From Aurantibacillus circumpalustris (GTDB taxonomy: Bacteria > Bacteroidota > Bacteroidia > B-17B0 > Aurantibacillaceae): 64,000 nucleotides of DNA. The translations under genes and the position numbers were made by a program. Of this stretch, positions 25,718-35,136 are shown piece by piece; within the stretch, counting starts at the first letter, position 1, and every line of letters begins with the position of its first letter. Below the pieces are notes generated by a model. The model was not told where the DNA came from. It saw only the letters and a program-made list of their open reading frames with translations, and ran no database searches. Location of the stretch: contig NZ_CP121197.1 in the NCBI RefSeq assembly GCF_029625215.1, forward strand, positions 4,526,001 to 4,590,000. Reading direction: 5' to 3'.

Positions 25718-27247
25718 GTGGGACTAACGGATAGTAAATATGACATTGTAATTATTGGTAGCGGTTTAGGTGGGCTATGTTCTGCTTATACTCTATCTAA
25801 AGAGGGCTATAAAGTGTGCGTGTTGGAAAAAAACAGACAGCTTGGTGGAAGTCTACAAATTTTTTCAAGAGACAAAGTTATATTTGACACAGGCATTCAT
25901 TACATTGGCGGTTTAAGCGAGGGGCAAAATTTAAACAGGTATTTTAAATACTTTGGTTTAATGGATAAACTCAAACTCAAACAAATGGACATGGATGGTT
26001 TTGATATTGTTACATTTCCGAATGATCCTATTGAATACAAACACGCTCAAGGATATGATAATTTTATAAGATCTTTGAGCGAACAGTTTCCTGGAGAAAA
26101 AGAGAACATAGAAAGCTATTGCAATAAAATGAGAGAGATTTGCAGCTTTTTTCCTTTATACAACTTAGAAGCAGGTTCCAAAGATTTGCTTGCAGCAAAG
26201 TTTCTTGAAATCGATACAAAGGTTTACATTGAATCAATTACGAATAATAAAAAGTTACAAAATGTTTTAGCAGGAACAAATCCACTTTATGCTGGAGAAG
26301 CCAATAAAACGCCTTTATACGTTCATGCCCTAGTCGTAAACACCTATATTGAAAGTGCTTGGAAATGCTTAGATGGCGGTGCTCAAATTGCAAAACATCT
26401 TTCTGACGCTATTAAAAAAATGGGCGGAGAAATTCACAATTACTGCGAAGCGGCAAAATTTAATTTTAGCGGAAGCGACATTAAAAACGTTGAATTAACT
26501 GATGGAAGAACCATTGGAGGTAAAACCTTTATTTCTAATTGTGATCTTTCAAAAACAATGGACATGATTGAACCAGGTCATATTCGTCAGGCATATAGGC
26601 ACCGAATTCAAAGTATTCAAAACACAACCTCTTCCTTCATACTTTATATCGTTTTAAAAAAAGGAACTCTTCCGTACTTTAATCATAACAAATACCATTA
26701 TGATATTGATGATGTTTGGGATGCAATAAACTACGACGAAGACACATGGCCAAAAGGCTACGCAATGTTCCCACAATACTCGTCTAAAAATCCCGGATAC
26801 ACCGATAGTTTGATTGTGATGGGATATATGAAATACAGTGAAATGGAAGCCTGGGCTGATGTAATAAATATTATTCCGAATAAAGTAAATTCGAGGGGAG
26901 AAAGTTACGAAGAGTTTAAAGAACGAAAATCCCAATTACTTTTTAAGACATTATTTGCTCACATGCCCCATCTAAAAGGCAATGTAGAGTCTTATTACTC
27001 TTCAACACCTTTAACTTACAGAGACTATATTGGAAGTCGCGATGGAACACTTTATGGTATTGCAAAAGATTTTAGAGATCCTTTAAAAACGTTTATATCT
27101 CCAAAAACAAAAGTTCCTAATCTTTTACTTACGGGGCAGAATCTTAACTTACATGGTGTTTTAGGTGTAACGGTAAGCTCGGTGGTGACCTGTTCTGAAC
27201 TATTAGGACAAGAATACCTCATTAAAAAAATCGCTGAAGCCTCTTAA
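25718..27247 (+). CDS. FAD-dependent oxidoreductase, CrtI/carotenoid isomerase-like
   Basis: A 509-residue flavoprotein. The N-terminal dinucleotide-binding motif IIGSGLGGLCSAYTL with a downstream CVLEKN acidic end (residues about 10-38) is that of phytoene desaturase and retinol saturase relatives. The C-terminal NLLLTGQNLNLHGVLGV block matches the FAD-closing motif of that family. The start is GTG at 25718, 6 bp after the fusion gene. In flexirubin loci such a protein probably acts on the polyene chain (reduction, isomerisation or desaturation). It overlaps the next gene by 1 bp. Confidence 0.88.
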   Translation: MGLTDSKYDIVIIGSGLGGLCSAYTLSKEGYKVCVLEKNRQLGGSLQIFSRDKVIFDTGIHYIGGLSEGQNLNRYFKYFGLMDKLKLKQMDMDGFDIVTFPNDPIEYKHAQGYDNFIRSLSEQFPGEKENIESYCNKMREICSFFPLYNLEAGSKDLLAAKFLEIDTKVYIESITNNKKLQNVLAGTNPLYAGEANKTPLYVHALVVNTYIESAWKCLDGGAQIAKHLSDAIKKMGGEIHNYCEAAKFNFSGSDIKNVELTDGRTIGGKTFISNCDLSKTMDMIEPGHIRQAYRHRIQSIQNTTSSFILYIVLKKGTLPYFNHNKYHYDIDDVWDAINYDEDTWPKGYAMFPQYSSKNPGYTDSLIVMGYMKYSEMEAWADVINIIPNKVNSRGESYEEFKERKSQLLFKTLFAHMPHLKGNVESYYSSTPLTYRDYIGSRDGTLYGIAKDFRDPLKTFISPKTKVPNLLLTGQNLNLHGVLGVTVSSVVTCSELLGQEYLIKKIAEAS

Positions 27248-28032
27248 TGCTAGATGAAAATATATTAGAACAAGTTATTGCAACAGCTAAAAAAGCAGGA
27301 GCGTTTATCAGGCGGGAACGTGAAAATTTTAATTATTCAAAAGTCGAAATTAAAGGTCTTAATGATCTTGTTAGTTACGTTGACAAAACCGCTGAGGAAA
27401 TTATTGTAAAAGATCTTCAGTTAATTTACAAGGACGCCGGCTTTATTGTAGAAGAAAATACACTCAACGAAAAAAAAGAATTTAATTGGATAGTAGATCC
27501 TTTAGACGGGACAACAAATTTCATTCACGGTATTCCTTCTTATGCAGTGAGTATTGCACTTGAGCACAAGGGCGAAATTTTATTGGGAGTAGTTTATGAA
27601 GTGAGTCGCGACGAATGTTTTTCTGCTCAAAAAAATGGTGGTGCTTTTTTAAATGGTATAAAAATAAAGGTTTCTCAACGTTTAACACTTTCCGACAGCC
27701 TAATTGCAAGTGGCTTTCCAATTTACAATTTCGATAGGCTAGAAAATTATTTAAACGCTCTCAAATATTTTATTCGGCATACACACGGTGTAAGAAGAAT
27801 TGGTGCAGCGGCTGTAGACCTTTGTTATTTGGCTTGCGGACGTGTAGACGCTTTTTTTGAATACAATTTAAAACCCTGGGATGTTGCAGCTGGCGCACTT
27901 ATTGTTCAAGAAGCAGGTGGATCTGTCTGCGATTTCTCCGGCAAAGACAATTGGCTTTTTGGTAAAGAAATTTCGGCTACAAATAATTTATTGACCAAAG
28001 AATTCAATAAAGTAATTAAGAGATTCTTCTGA
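27247..28032 (+). CDS. Inositol monophosphatase family protein
   Basis: A 261-residue SuhB/IMPase-like phosphatase. The metal-binding motifs are intact: Glu-Glu in IVEEN, DPLDGTTNF at about residues 83-91, and KPWDVAAG near the C-terminus. It starts within the stop of the oxidoreductase gene (TAATG), so it is co-transcribed with the pigment locus. This may be a matter of operon position only, or it may hydrolyse a phosphate ester linked to the polysaccharide/GT2 branch. The substrate is not predictable. Confidence 0.9.
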   Translation: MLDENILEQVIATAKKAGAFIRRERENFNYSKVEIKGLNDLVSYVDKTAEEIIVKDLQLIYKDAGFIVEENTLNEKKEFNWIVDPLDGTTNFIHGIPSYAVSIALEHKGEILLGVVYEVSRDECFSAQKNGGAFLNGIKIKVSQRLTLSDSLIASGFPIYNFDRLENYLNALKYFIRHTHGVRRIGAAAVDLCYLACGRVDAFFEYNLKPWDVAAGALIVQEAGGSVCDFSGKDNWLFGKEISATNNLLTKEFNKVIKRFF

Positions 28033-28112
28033 TAATCCTTCCAATAAAACTTACTGTTTCATTTTTTTCAAGCGTTAATCAAACTTTCAGGTACTTGTTT
28101 TTACTTTTTATC

Positions 28113-28691
28113 TTATTTTGAATTCGAGGCAAGATCGCTTATATCAGTTACGTAAGCGTGCTTTGGTGTTTGTATTTTTACCGGACCTACCTTATACAAT
28201 TCTTTCTTAATATATGAGGTATACACAGCATTATGCACAAAACAATCTTTTTCGTAGTCAAAATGTATTATGGTAACTGGAAAATCTAAAATATCTTGAT
28301 TTAATTTTGCTGCAATTTTATCTTTTATTAGACTTGTTTCAAATTTAAATACGTGTACACCTTCAGGTCCTGTGAGCATTTCCGTATTAACTGATATTAA
28401 CTTTGTTGCAAATCCGGTCTTTGAAACCCTAATAGAATAGAACATATTTTTATTTAATGCAAACTTAAATTTATCTTTGCCTTCCTTTAGCATGATTGAT
28501 TCGAGAACTTCATTTGCAGATATTAATTCTATCATACACACTCCATCAGTACCCTCATATGCGTTCATAATTTTCCCTTCAATTAGTAAACAAGAAAGGG
28601 AATCGAATTTTAATTTATAACTATTTGTTTGTCCTTTTACATTAAACGTAAAAGCGAAAAATAAACTGATGATGATAATTGTGTTTTTCAT
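28113..28691 (-). CDS. Secreted protein of unknown function
   Basis: A 192-residue protein with a signal peptide (MKNTIIIISLFFAFTFNVKGQ, cleavage near residue 20). The first half of the mature part is beta-rich and reads like a carboxypeptidase-regulatory or transthyretin-type domain (LLIEGKIMNAYEGTDGVCMIE). No sorting domain is present. It lies alone on the minus strand between the pigment locus and small unknown genes. Confidence 0.7.
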   Translation of the reverse strand: MKNTIIIISLFFAFTFNVKGQTNSYKLKFDSLSCLLIEGKIMNAYEGTDGVCMIELISANEVLESIMLKEGKDKFKFALNKNMFYSIRVSKTGFATKLISVNTEMLTGPEGVHVFKFETSLIKDKIAAKLNQDILDFPVTIIHFDYEKDCFVHNAVYTSYIKKELYKVGPVKIQTPKHAYVTDISDLASNSK

Positions 28692-28756
28692 GTTTCTTTA
28701 AATTTTGATAAACTCTTAGTTAGATTTTATCTGGTTAATACTATTAGTTACTAGTG

Positions 28757-28900
28757 TTAGAAGAATAATTGGATACAACATATATTCAAAACCACACTGA
28801 AAACAGCGATAGCAGTTTTAATTAAAAACAGGTCTCTTCTCGTTAATGTTTCAATTTGTTCTTCAGTTTCTAAGTTGGAGTTGATTGTTAGCGTTTTCAT
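28757..28900 (-). CDS. Possible 47-residue membrane protein
   Basis: ATG at 28900-28898, stop at 28759-28757. The product has a polar N-terminal half (residues 1-22: Thr/Asn/Glu-rich, then TRRD) and one hydrophobic helix (residues 23-47) with adjacent Cys residues (ICCIQLFF). The clean separation into a charged head and one transmembrane segment argues for a real small protein, but there is no homologue I know and no clear promoter. Confidence 0.4.
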   Translation of the reverse strand: MKTLTINSNLETEEQIETLTRRDLFLIKTAIAVFSVVLNICCIQLFF

Positions 28901-28965
28901 GTTACTTATTCTTAAGTTAATTATTCAAATTAAATTTATTTTAGTTTAGCTTCTATGAATTCCGC

Positions 28966-29268
28966 TTAATTAATACAATACTGAAAATAATAAGGTCTTT
29001 CAGCTAATGAGCTAGAAGCATTCTTTATGTAATCCTTAATTCTATACCCTTGTTTAAAAGGTATTATATCTACTATTTCATTTGAAACTCTATTAAAAGT
29101 CTCTTCTACAAAAAAGCCCTTATATAAATAAAGTCGGGTAGTTAAAACCTTTTCAGTATCAATATCCAATAAAATGGCTTCCTGCAAAAGTACAGTAACT
29201 TGTTGGGCAGTGTTTAGTCTTACAAAATCAACAATTGATTTTAAGTTTGGTTGTAGTATAGTTTCCAT
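28966..29268 (-). CDS. Hypothetical protein of about 100 residues
   Basis: A small soluble protein with no motif I recognise. The Met at 29268 (METILQPNLKS) looks like the natural start; the frame is open to an ATG at 29304 that would add 12 residues. The composition is normal for a coding gene. It is encoded in a gene-sparse stretch (28.0-29.4 kb) that looks accessory. Confidence 0.55.
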   Translation of the reverse strand: METILQPNLKSIVDFVRLNTAQQVTVLLQEAILLDIDTEKVLTTRLYLYKGFFVEETFNRVSNEIVDIIPFKQGYRIKDYIKNASSSLAERPYYFQYCIN

Positions 29269-29456
29269 ATCTGTTAGTTTTATTTGATGTAAAATTACGC
29301 CCATGAAGAAGCGTTTACAACTTGAAGACTTAAATGCTATTACAGATGTAAGATTTTTACGAAATTGGAAAAAGTAGATGCCTGCTCAAAATTGAGCGTA
29401 TTGACCGTAAACACTACAATACAGAAGATAAATGCTTGAAATTAAAAAAGGGAAGA

Positions 29457-30284
29457 TTATTTCTTTTGCAACACCATCATTGCCCATTCATTCTCTTGAA
29501 AGCTCTCAGAAAAATTAAATTCATTGGCTGAGGCAACAGAACTTAACTCCTCTACATCAGTTGTAAAAAAACCACTCAAAAAGAGAGTAGTACCGCTTGT
29601 CATTATTTTAGAATAAGAAGGAATTTGTTTCTTTAAAATATTTTTATTGATGTTGGCTAGAATTACATCAAACGGTTTTTCACCCTCCAACAAATCAACA
29701 TCTCCCATCTTTAAAATAATGTCAGGATAACCATTTGATGCGCAATTCTCCTTCGAATTTTCGACACTCCATTCATCAATATCAATTCCTATTACCTCAA
29801 CAGCACCAAGAATTTTTGCAAGAATGGCGAGTATGCCAGTTCCTGTACCCATGTCCAAAACGCGTTTGTTTTTAAAATCCGTTTCAAACATCTGTCTACA
29901 CATTAAACGTGTTGTTTGATGATGGCCGGTACCAAAACTCATCTTTGGCATAATCACAATTTCGTGTTTTACTTCTGCATTTTTATTATGAAAGGGTGCA
30001 CGAATACATAAAAGATTCCCCACAAAAACCGGTTCAAAATTATTCTCCCACTCTGCATTCCAATTAGTAGCGGCAATTTTTTCAATATTGAATTTGTAAG
30101 TAAAATCTTCAAACTGAAGTTCTGAAAAATCCACATTCATCGCTTCTTCTTCTTTAATGTAGGCTGTAAAACCAGTATCTGAATGATCAAAACTCTCAAA
30201 CCCAAACTCCGATATCATAGCAATCAAAATATCTGAGCCAGGTTGTGGTGGATTTACGTTGAAATTATAGGCGAGATAACTCAT
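29457..30284 (-). CDS. prmA: Ribosomal protein L11 methyltransferase
   Basis: A protein of about 275 residues. PrmA methylates ribosomal protein L11. The class I SAM-binding motif VLDMGTGTGILAI and the substrate motif NINKNIL (the NPPY-like post-II site of PrmA) are present, preceded by the MSFGTGHHQTT block typical of PrmA. The start is the Met at 30284 (MSYLAYNF); its ATG shares one base with the tpiA stop. The extra 27 in-frame residues upstream are an overlap artefact. Confidence 0.92.
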   Translation of the reverse strand: MSYLAYNFNVNPPQPGSDILIAMISEFGFESFDHSDTGFTAYIKEEEAMNVDFSELQFEDFTYKFNIEKIAATNWNAEWENNFEPVFVGNLLCIRAPFHNKNAEVKHEIVIMPKMSFGTGHHQTTRLMCRQMFETDFKNKRVLDMGTGTGILAILAKILGAVEVIGIDIDEWSVENSKENCASNGYPDIILKMGDVDLLEGEKPFDVILANINKNILKKQIPSYSKIMTSGTTLFLSGFFTTDVEELSSVASANEFNFSESFQENEWAMMVLQKK

Positions 30285-31042
30285 TAAAACGAATTCATGA
30301 TGATGCAAAAATCTTCTGCCTTTAAACTCGCACCCCCAATCAATCCACCATCCACATCTTCGCATGAAAACAGCTCTTTTGCATTTTGCGCATTACAACT
30401 TCCACCGTATAAAATTGAAATAGTCTGGGCAATTTCATTTGAAAATATTTCAGAAAGCGTTTTCCTTACAAACGCATGCATTTCTTGAGCCTGAGCAGGT
30501 GTGGCTGTTTCGCCAGTACCAATTGCCCATACAGGTTCATATGCTATTAGCAGTTCATTTGTTTTTTCTTTAGGGTAGTGTTTAAGAACCTCAACTAATT
30601 GTTGTTTGACTGTTTCAAAATGCAGATTGTTGTTCCGCTCATTTAAATGTTCACCAAAACAAAAAATAATTTTTAAATCACTTTTTAAAGCTTGATTAAT
30701 TTTTTGAATTAATTGCTCGTTAGTTTCAGAAAAATACATCCGTCGCTCACTATGCCCTACCAAAACAAAACTTGCACCTGCCGACTCAATCATTTCAGCA
30801 GAAACTTCTCCTGTGTAAGCGCCTTTTTCATGCTCGCTGCAATTTTGCGCACCAACAAAAAAATCGGCCTCATCTTCTACAATAACACTTAGCATTTGAA
30901 GATAGGGTAACGGTGGAAAAATAATTTTTTGAATTCCAGCAACTCCTTCAGATTTTTCTTTTATGCTGGTAGCTAAATCAAAAGCCTCAACCCAGCTTAA
31001 ATTCATTTTCCAGTTCCCTGCAACTATTTTTTTTCTTTTCAT
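30284..31042 (-). CDS. tpiA: Triose-phosphate isomerase
   Basis: A 252-residue TIM barrel of standard length. It interconverts dihydroxyacetone phosphate and glyceraldehyde 3-phosphate in glycolysis. Substrate and catalytic motifs are all visible: GNWKMN (Lys), LVGHSERR (His95-type), AYEPVWAIGTG (Glu165-type and loop 6) and YGGS near the C-terminus. It lies 2 bp after the OppB-type permease gene and overlaps prmA by 1 bp. Confidence 0.97.
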   Translation of the reverse strand: MKRKKIVAGNWKMNLSWVEAFDLATSIKEKSEGVAGIQKIIFPPLPYLQMLSVIVEDEADFFVGAQNCSEHEKGAYTGEVSAEMIESAGASFVLVGHSERRMYFSETNEQLIQKINQALKSDLKIIFCFGEHLNERNNNLHFETVKQQLVEVLKHYPKEKTNELLIAYEPVWAIGTGETATPAQAQEMHAFVRKTLSEIFSNEIAQTISILYGGSCNAQNAKELFSCEDVDGGLIGGASLKAEDFCIIMNSF

Positions 31043-31044
31043 TT

Positions 31045-32124
31045 TTATTTTACTCTAACCCGTGGATCTAAGATTCCATAAATAATGTCCACAATAATAT
31101 TTATAACTACAAAGATAGAAGCGAAAATTAAAGTAGCACCCATTACAACGGGTAAATCATTATTATTTAAGGCATCTACCACTTCGTTCCCAATTCCCTT
31201 CCAACTAAATATTTTTTCTACAAAAACCGCACCGGCCATTAAACCGGCGAACCATCCAGAAATAGCTGTAATTACCGGATTTAAAGCGTTTTTTAAAGCG
31301 TGTCTGAAAACAATTCTAGTAAAAGATAAACCCTTAGCTTTCGCAGTGCGAATATAATCTTGCGACAACACATCCAATAACGAACTTCTGGTTAACTGAA
31401 TCACAATACTCAAAGGCCTAACTCCTAAAGTTAATGCGGGTAATATAAGATTCTTAAGCTTTAATTCGTATCCATTCCAAACATCCAAATCGTAGAGACT
31501 TCCAGAGGGATTTAAACCCGTGTAATCAGCTAAAACGTAACCAAATAGCCATGCCACTAATAAGCCCACAAGAAAAGAAGGGGCACTCATTCCAAATACT
31601 GTCGCAATAAAAAAGATAGACTTATCTAAAAGCGTATTTTTTTTTACCGCAGTTACAATTCCTAAAAGTATACCAATTACAGATGCAATAACTATAGCCG
31701 TAAACGCTAACACAGCGGTTTCTGGAAGGGTAGCTCGTATAATTGATGAAACGTCTCTTTTAGTGATGTAACTTTTTCTCAGGTAAGGATATTTCAATAC
31801 AATTATATCGCTGTTACCTAATGCAATTAAAGGCATCCAGCTGTATTTATCAGGATTCAAATAGGATAAATCATCTTCATTTTTATAGTTATGCAAAGAA
31901 AGGGGTGAAAGATCATTTAAATAATTTAAATACTGCTGAAGCAGGGGTCTGTCTGTGCCCAAATCTTTATGAATTGCATCAATTGCATCTTTATTCGCTC
32001 TCTGACCAAGCATAACGGAAGCCGGATCACCAGGTAACACATTAAATAAAAAAAAGATCGTAGTAATAACGCCCAAAAGCACCACCAATCCGTATAAAAT
32101 TTTTTTTAAAATAAATTTTCCCAC
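31045..32124 (-). CDS. OppB/DppB-type ABC transporter permease
   Basis: A 359-residue permease of peptide or nickel uptake systems. It has an N-terminal helix (about residues 8-30) followed by the FNVLPGDPASVMLG signature of the DppB group, five more helices, and the EAA loop (YIRTAKAKGLSFTRIVFRHALKNAL). It is encoded alone: the second permease, ATPases and binding protein are not adjacent. Bacteroidota commonly have scattered Opp genes, so this is not proof of loss. It heads the tpiA-prmA transcript. Confidence 0.92.
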   Translation of the reverse strand: MGKFILKKILYGLVVLLGVITTIFFLFNVLPGDPASVMLGQRANKDAIDAIHKDLGTDRPLLQQYLNYLNDLSPLSLHNYKNEDDLSYLNPDKYSWMPLIALGNSDIIVLKYPYLRKSYITKRDVSSIIRATLPETAVLAFTAIVIASVIGILLGIVTAVKKNTLLDKSIFFIATVFGMSAPSFLVGLLVAWLFGYVLADYTGLNPSGSLYDLDVWNGYELKLKNLILPALTLGVRPLSIVIQLTRSSLLDVLSQDYIRTAKAKGLSFTRIVFRHALKNALNPVITAISGWFAGLMAGAVFVEKIFSWKGIGNEVVDALNNNDLPVVMGATLIFASIFVVINIIVDIIYGILDPRVRVK

Positions 32125-32322
32125 CTTACAAGGCTCTAATATAATATTTTAAACGGATGCGTTTGAAGTGAAGAGTTTCTACTTTTTAAAAGTTGATTAA
32201 CATACTGATTTTGGTCATGTTTTATTACCATTGATCATCAAATTTTATTATGTTCTAAAATATAATAATAACACTACTATATCCTGCGTTATATGATTAT
32301 TTTTGTTGATTACTAAGTTAAT

Positions 32323-34620
32323 TTGAGCACCTTAAAAACGATAATTTTCATTTTACTTCTCAATTTTGCGTCTAGTAAGTTGTATTCGCAAAAAATTGGC
32401 TTAGTATTAAGTGGAGGTGGCGCCAGCGGAATGTGTCACGTTGGTGTTTTAAAGGCTCTGGAAGAAAATAACATTCCTATTGATTATATCACAGGAACAT
32501 CCATTGGGGGACTTATTGGCGCGTATTACGCCGTAGGTTATTCGCCCGCGGAAATTGAAACGATTGTTCTTTCTTCTTTTTTTGGAAGTATTCAAAAAGG
32601 TGACTTGCCAACGAAATACGAGTACATGATTAAAAAAAGAGAAGAATTTGCAAGCTGGGTTACCTTTAAATACGATTTCAGAAACAATTACATTAAAAAT
32701 CTTCCAACAAATTTTATCAATTCAATGCCAATTGATTATTATTTGATGGAAACATTCACCGGTGTGGCTAACAAACTTGATAATAACTTCGATAGTCTTT
32801 TTGTACCGTTTCGCTGTGTAGCAGCAGATATTGAATTTAAAAAATCAGTCGTGTTTAAAAACGGTGACCTTCCCAGTGCTGTGAGAGCAAGTATGAGTTA
32901 CCCGTTTTATCTTCGACCAATATCAATTGACGGAAAACTTTTATTTGACGGCGGACTATACAATAACTTTCCTTCAGACGTTATGTTGGATCATTTTAAT
33001 CCCGACTATATTATTGGATCAAATGTTGCAGAAAAAAATGTTAAACCAAATGAAGATAACCTGTATTTACAATTACGGAGTTTATTGATGAGTCAAACAA
33101 ATTTTAGTCCTGTTTGTGAAAATGGTGTTCTCATTGAACCCTGGAGTGATGTTAACGTTTTTAATTTCGATAACATTAAGCAATTAATAGACAGCGGCTA
33201 TGCTGCAACATTGAGAAACATTCCTGAAATAAAAAAACAGATTTCGGTAAAAACAAATAATTCAGAACTCGCAAAAAAACGCGAACGCTTTAAAAATTAT
33301 CAAAAACTCAATGAAATTACTTTTGCCGACGTTGAAATACTTGGCTTTAATAAAAAACAAACAGCTTTTATTAAGAAAAGTTTATTTTTTAAAAACAAAC
33401 CTTTCACCTTACAGCAATTAAAGGGAAGGTATTTCAGATTAGCAGGTGAAGACAAAATAAAAAATTTATTTCCCATTACTCGTATTGATACTTCTTCAGG
33501 CAATTACAAACTTAAACTGCTCGGAAAAAAAGAAAAACCCTTTTACATTGAACCAGGAGCCATTATATCGAACAGACCTATCAGTGAGGCTTTTCTAGGA
33601 CTACAATACAATCGTCTCGGACGAATTGGTTTCAGTATGTACGCAAACGGTTATTGGGGTAAATTAAATACGAGCACATTTTCTCGTTTAAGATTTGATT
33701 TTCCTGGACGTATTCCTATTTTCATACAACCGTCATTTACATATTCTCGCTGGGATTATTATAGTAGTAGTATCTTATTTTACAATTTTGAAAAGCCTGC
33801 CTATCTTATTCAGGAAGATAAGTTTGGTGAGTTAAAAGTTGGAGCACCGGTTGGAAATATTTCTCAATTTGACGTATCGGCAGGTATAACACAGTGGAAA
33901 AATAAATATTATCAAAACGACGTTTTTTCGAAAACAGACACGTCTGACGTGACTTATTTTGACTACTCGTACATCCAGGCTAATTATCAGATAAACACGC
34001 TTAATCGAAGGATGTATGCTACTGAAGGCACTTTATTAAACGCAAGAGCAAGATACCTTATTGGTGAAGAAAGCTTTAATCCTGGAAATACAAGTATAGA
34101 TACAATGAGTTTTAAAAATAAAGCTCAGCCGGCCTGGTTACAACTAAAATTAACCTTCGACAGTTACATTAGAACATTTAAAAGATTTAAACTGGGAGTA
34201 TTTCTTGAAGGTGTTTATTCAACGCAGGGTTTCTTTAGTAACTATCAATCCACCATTCTTTCGGCTCCTGTATTTAATCCAACTCCCGAAAGTCAGACTT
34301 TTTTTATTCAAGCTTATAGAGCACATAATTATTTTGCAGGTGGAATAAAAGCCATAACCAGTCCTGCAAAAAATCTTAATATCAGGTTAGAAGCTTATAT
34401 TTTTCAGCCATATCAGTCTATTATTCAAAACGAGCAAGGAAAAGCAGAATATACATCAGCTTTCTTATACAGATATATATCGGGTACAGCGGCTCTTGTT
34501 TATAATAGTCCTATTGGCCCTATTAGCGTGGGATTAAATTATTACGACAAAAACCAATATTCATTCTCACCCTTCTTTCACATCGGTTACATTATTTATA
34601 ATCATAAATCAATAGAATAA
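32323..34620 (+). CDS. Patatin-like phospholipase fused to an outer-membrane barrel
   Basis: A 765-residue protein. It has a signal peptide (residues 1-23, TTG start at 32323; the next Met lies inside the catalytic domain, so the TTG is needed). A patatin domain follows: the oxyanion loop SGGGASG, Ser60 in GTSIGG and Asp209 in FDGG. Then comes one POTRA-like segment (about residues 330-395) and a C-terminal 16-strand barrel of the BamA/TamA surface antigen type. This is the RssA/PlpD arrangement: a secreted phospholipase linked to its own barrel. It stands alone on the + strand and is followed by a hairpin terminator. Confidence 0.93.
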   Translation: MSTLKTIIFILLLNFASSKLYSQKIGLVLSGGGASGMCHVGVLKALEENNIPIDYITGTSIGGLIGAYYAVGYSPAEIETIVLSSFFGSIQKGDLPTKYEYMIKKREEFASWVTFKYDFRNNYIKNLPTNFINSMPIDYYLMETFTGVANKLDNNFDSLFVPFRCVAADIEFKKSVVFKNGDLPSAVRASMSYPFYLRPISIDGKLLFDGGLYNNFPSDVMLDHFNPDYIIGSNVAEKNVKPNEDNLYLQLRSLLMSQTNFSPVCENGVLIEPWSDVNVFNFDNIKQLIDSGYAATLRNIPEIKKQISVKTNNSELAKKRERFKNYQKLNEITFADVEILGFNKKQTAFIKKSLFFKNKPFTLQQLKGRYFRLAGEDKIKNLFPITRIDTSSGNYKLKLLGKKEKPFYIEPGAIISNRPISEAFLGLQYNRLGRIGFSMYANGYWGKLNTSTFSRLRFDFPGRIPIFIQPSFTYSRWDYYSSSILFYNFEKPAYLIQEDKFGELKVGAPVGNISQFDVSAGITQWKNKYYQNDVFSKTDTSDVTYFDYSYIQANYQINTLNRRMYATEGTLLNARARYLIGEESFNPGNTSIDTMSFKNKAQPAWLQLKLTFDSYIRTFKRFKLGVFLEGVYSTQGFFSNYQSTILSAPVFNPTPESQTFFIQAYRAHNYFAGGIKAITSPAKNLNIRLEAYIFQPYQSIIQNEQGKAEYTSAFLYRYISGTAALVYNSPIGPISVGLNYYDKNQYSFSPFFHIGYIIYNHKSIE

Positions 34621-34660
34621 AAGAAAACGCCCCGATAGTTATCGAGGCGGCTAGTTTTCT
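34621..34660. terminator. Bidirectional hairpin terminator
   Basis: The stem CGCCCCGATA (34628-34637) pairs with TATCGAGGCG (34640-34649), with one mismatch and a 2-base loop. It is flanked by AAAAGAAAA on the left and GTTTTCT on the right. It sits between convergent genes (patatin-barrel on +, DUF2795 on -) and should serve both. Confidence 0.75.
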
Positions 34661-34880
34661 AAAACTCATCTTCATTAAAAAAGAAATCATCTTTTGTTGG
34701 ATAATCAGGCCAGATCTCCTCAATACTTTCATAACTTTCGCCTTCGTCTTCCATCTCTTGCAAGTTCTCTATCACTTCCATTGGAGCACCACTTCTCATT
34801 GCATAATCAATTAATTCATCTTTTGTTGCAGGCCAAGGGGCATCTTCTAACCAACTTGCTAATTCTAACGTCCAATACAT
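34659..34880 (-). CDS. DUF2795 domain protein
   Basis: A 73-residue acidic protein. The motif YWTLELASWLEDAPWPATKDELIDYA matches the DUF2795 family, a small conserved protein of Bacteroidota and Actinobacteria with no known function. It is rich in Glu and Asp in its C-terminal third. Its stop lies in the tail of the terminator at 34621-34660. The 256 bp upstream (34881-35136) hold no gene that I can see. Confidence 0.85.
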   Translation of the reverse strand: MYWTLELASWLEDAPWPATKDELIDYAMRSGAPMEVIENLQEMEDEGESYESIEEIWPDYPTKDDFFFNEDEF

Positions 34881-35136
34881 ATATTATCGTTTAATTTTAA
34901 GGCTTTTTTAATTCCTGCAAAAGAAAAAAAATTTTCGATAAGAAAAAAGAAATATCTATAAATATTCTCCTTTTTATCCAACATTATAAATTACTGAAAA
35001 TCAAACAGATACTCGCAAAACAACTGATTTTCCCGAATCATTGCCGTAAATTTTAGACAAAAACTTTAAAAAGTCTGGGACTTTAGAGCCTAATTTAGAG
35101 AAAGTCGGAAAAAACTTCCCTGTTACAATAACTAAG

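Noticed and set aside
29303-29377. 24-codon frame on the + strand (starts MKKRLQLEDL)
   Set aside because: Very short and without a promoter-like site. It resembles a leader-peptide start, but no modifying enzymes are nearby and it ends before any core peptide.
30284-30365. N-terminal extension of PrmA to 30365
   Set aside because: The 27 extra residues overlap the tpiA coding end and read as out-of-frame tpiA; the Met at 30284 gives the normal PrmA start.
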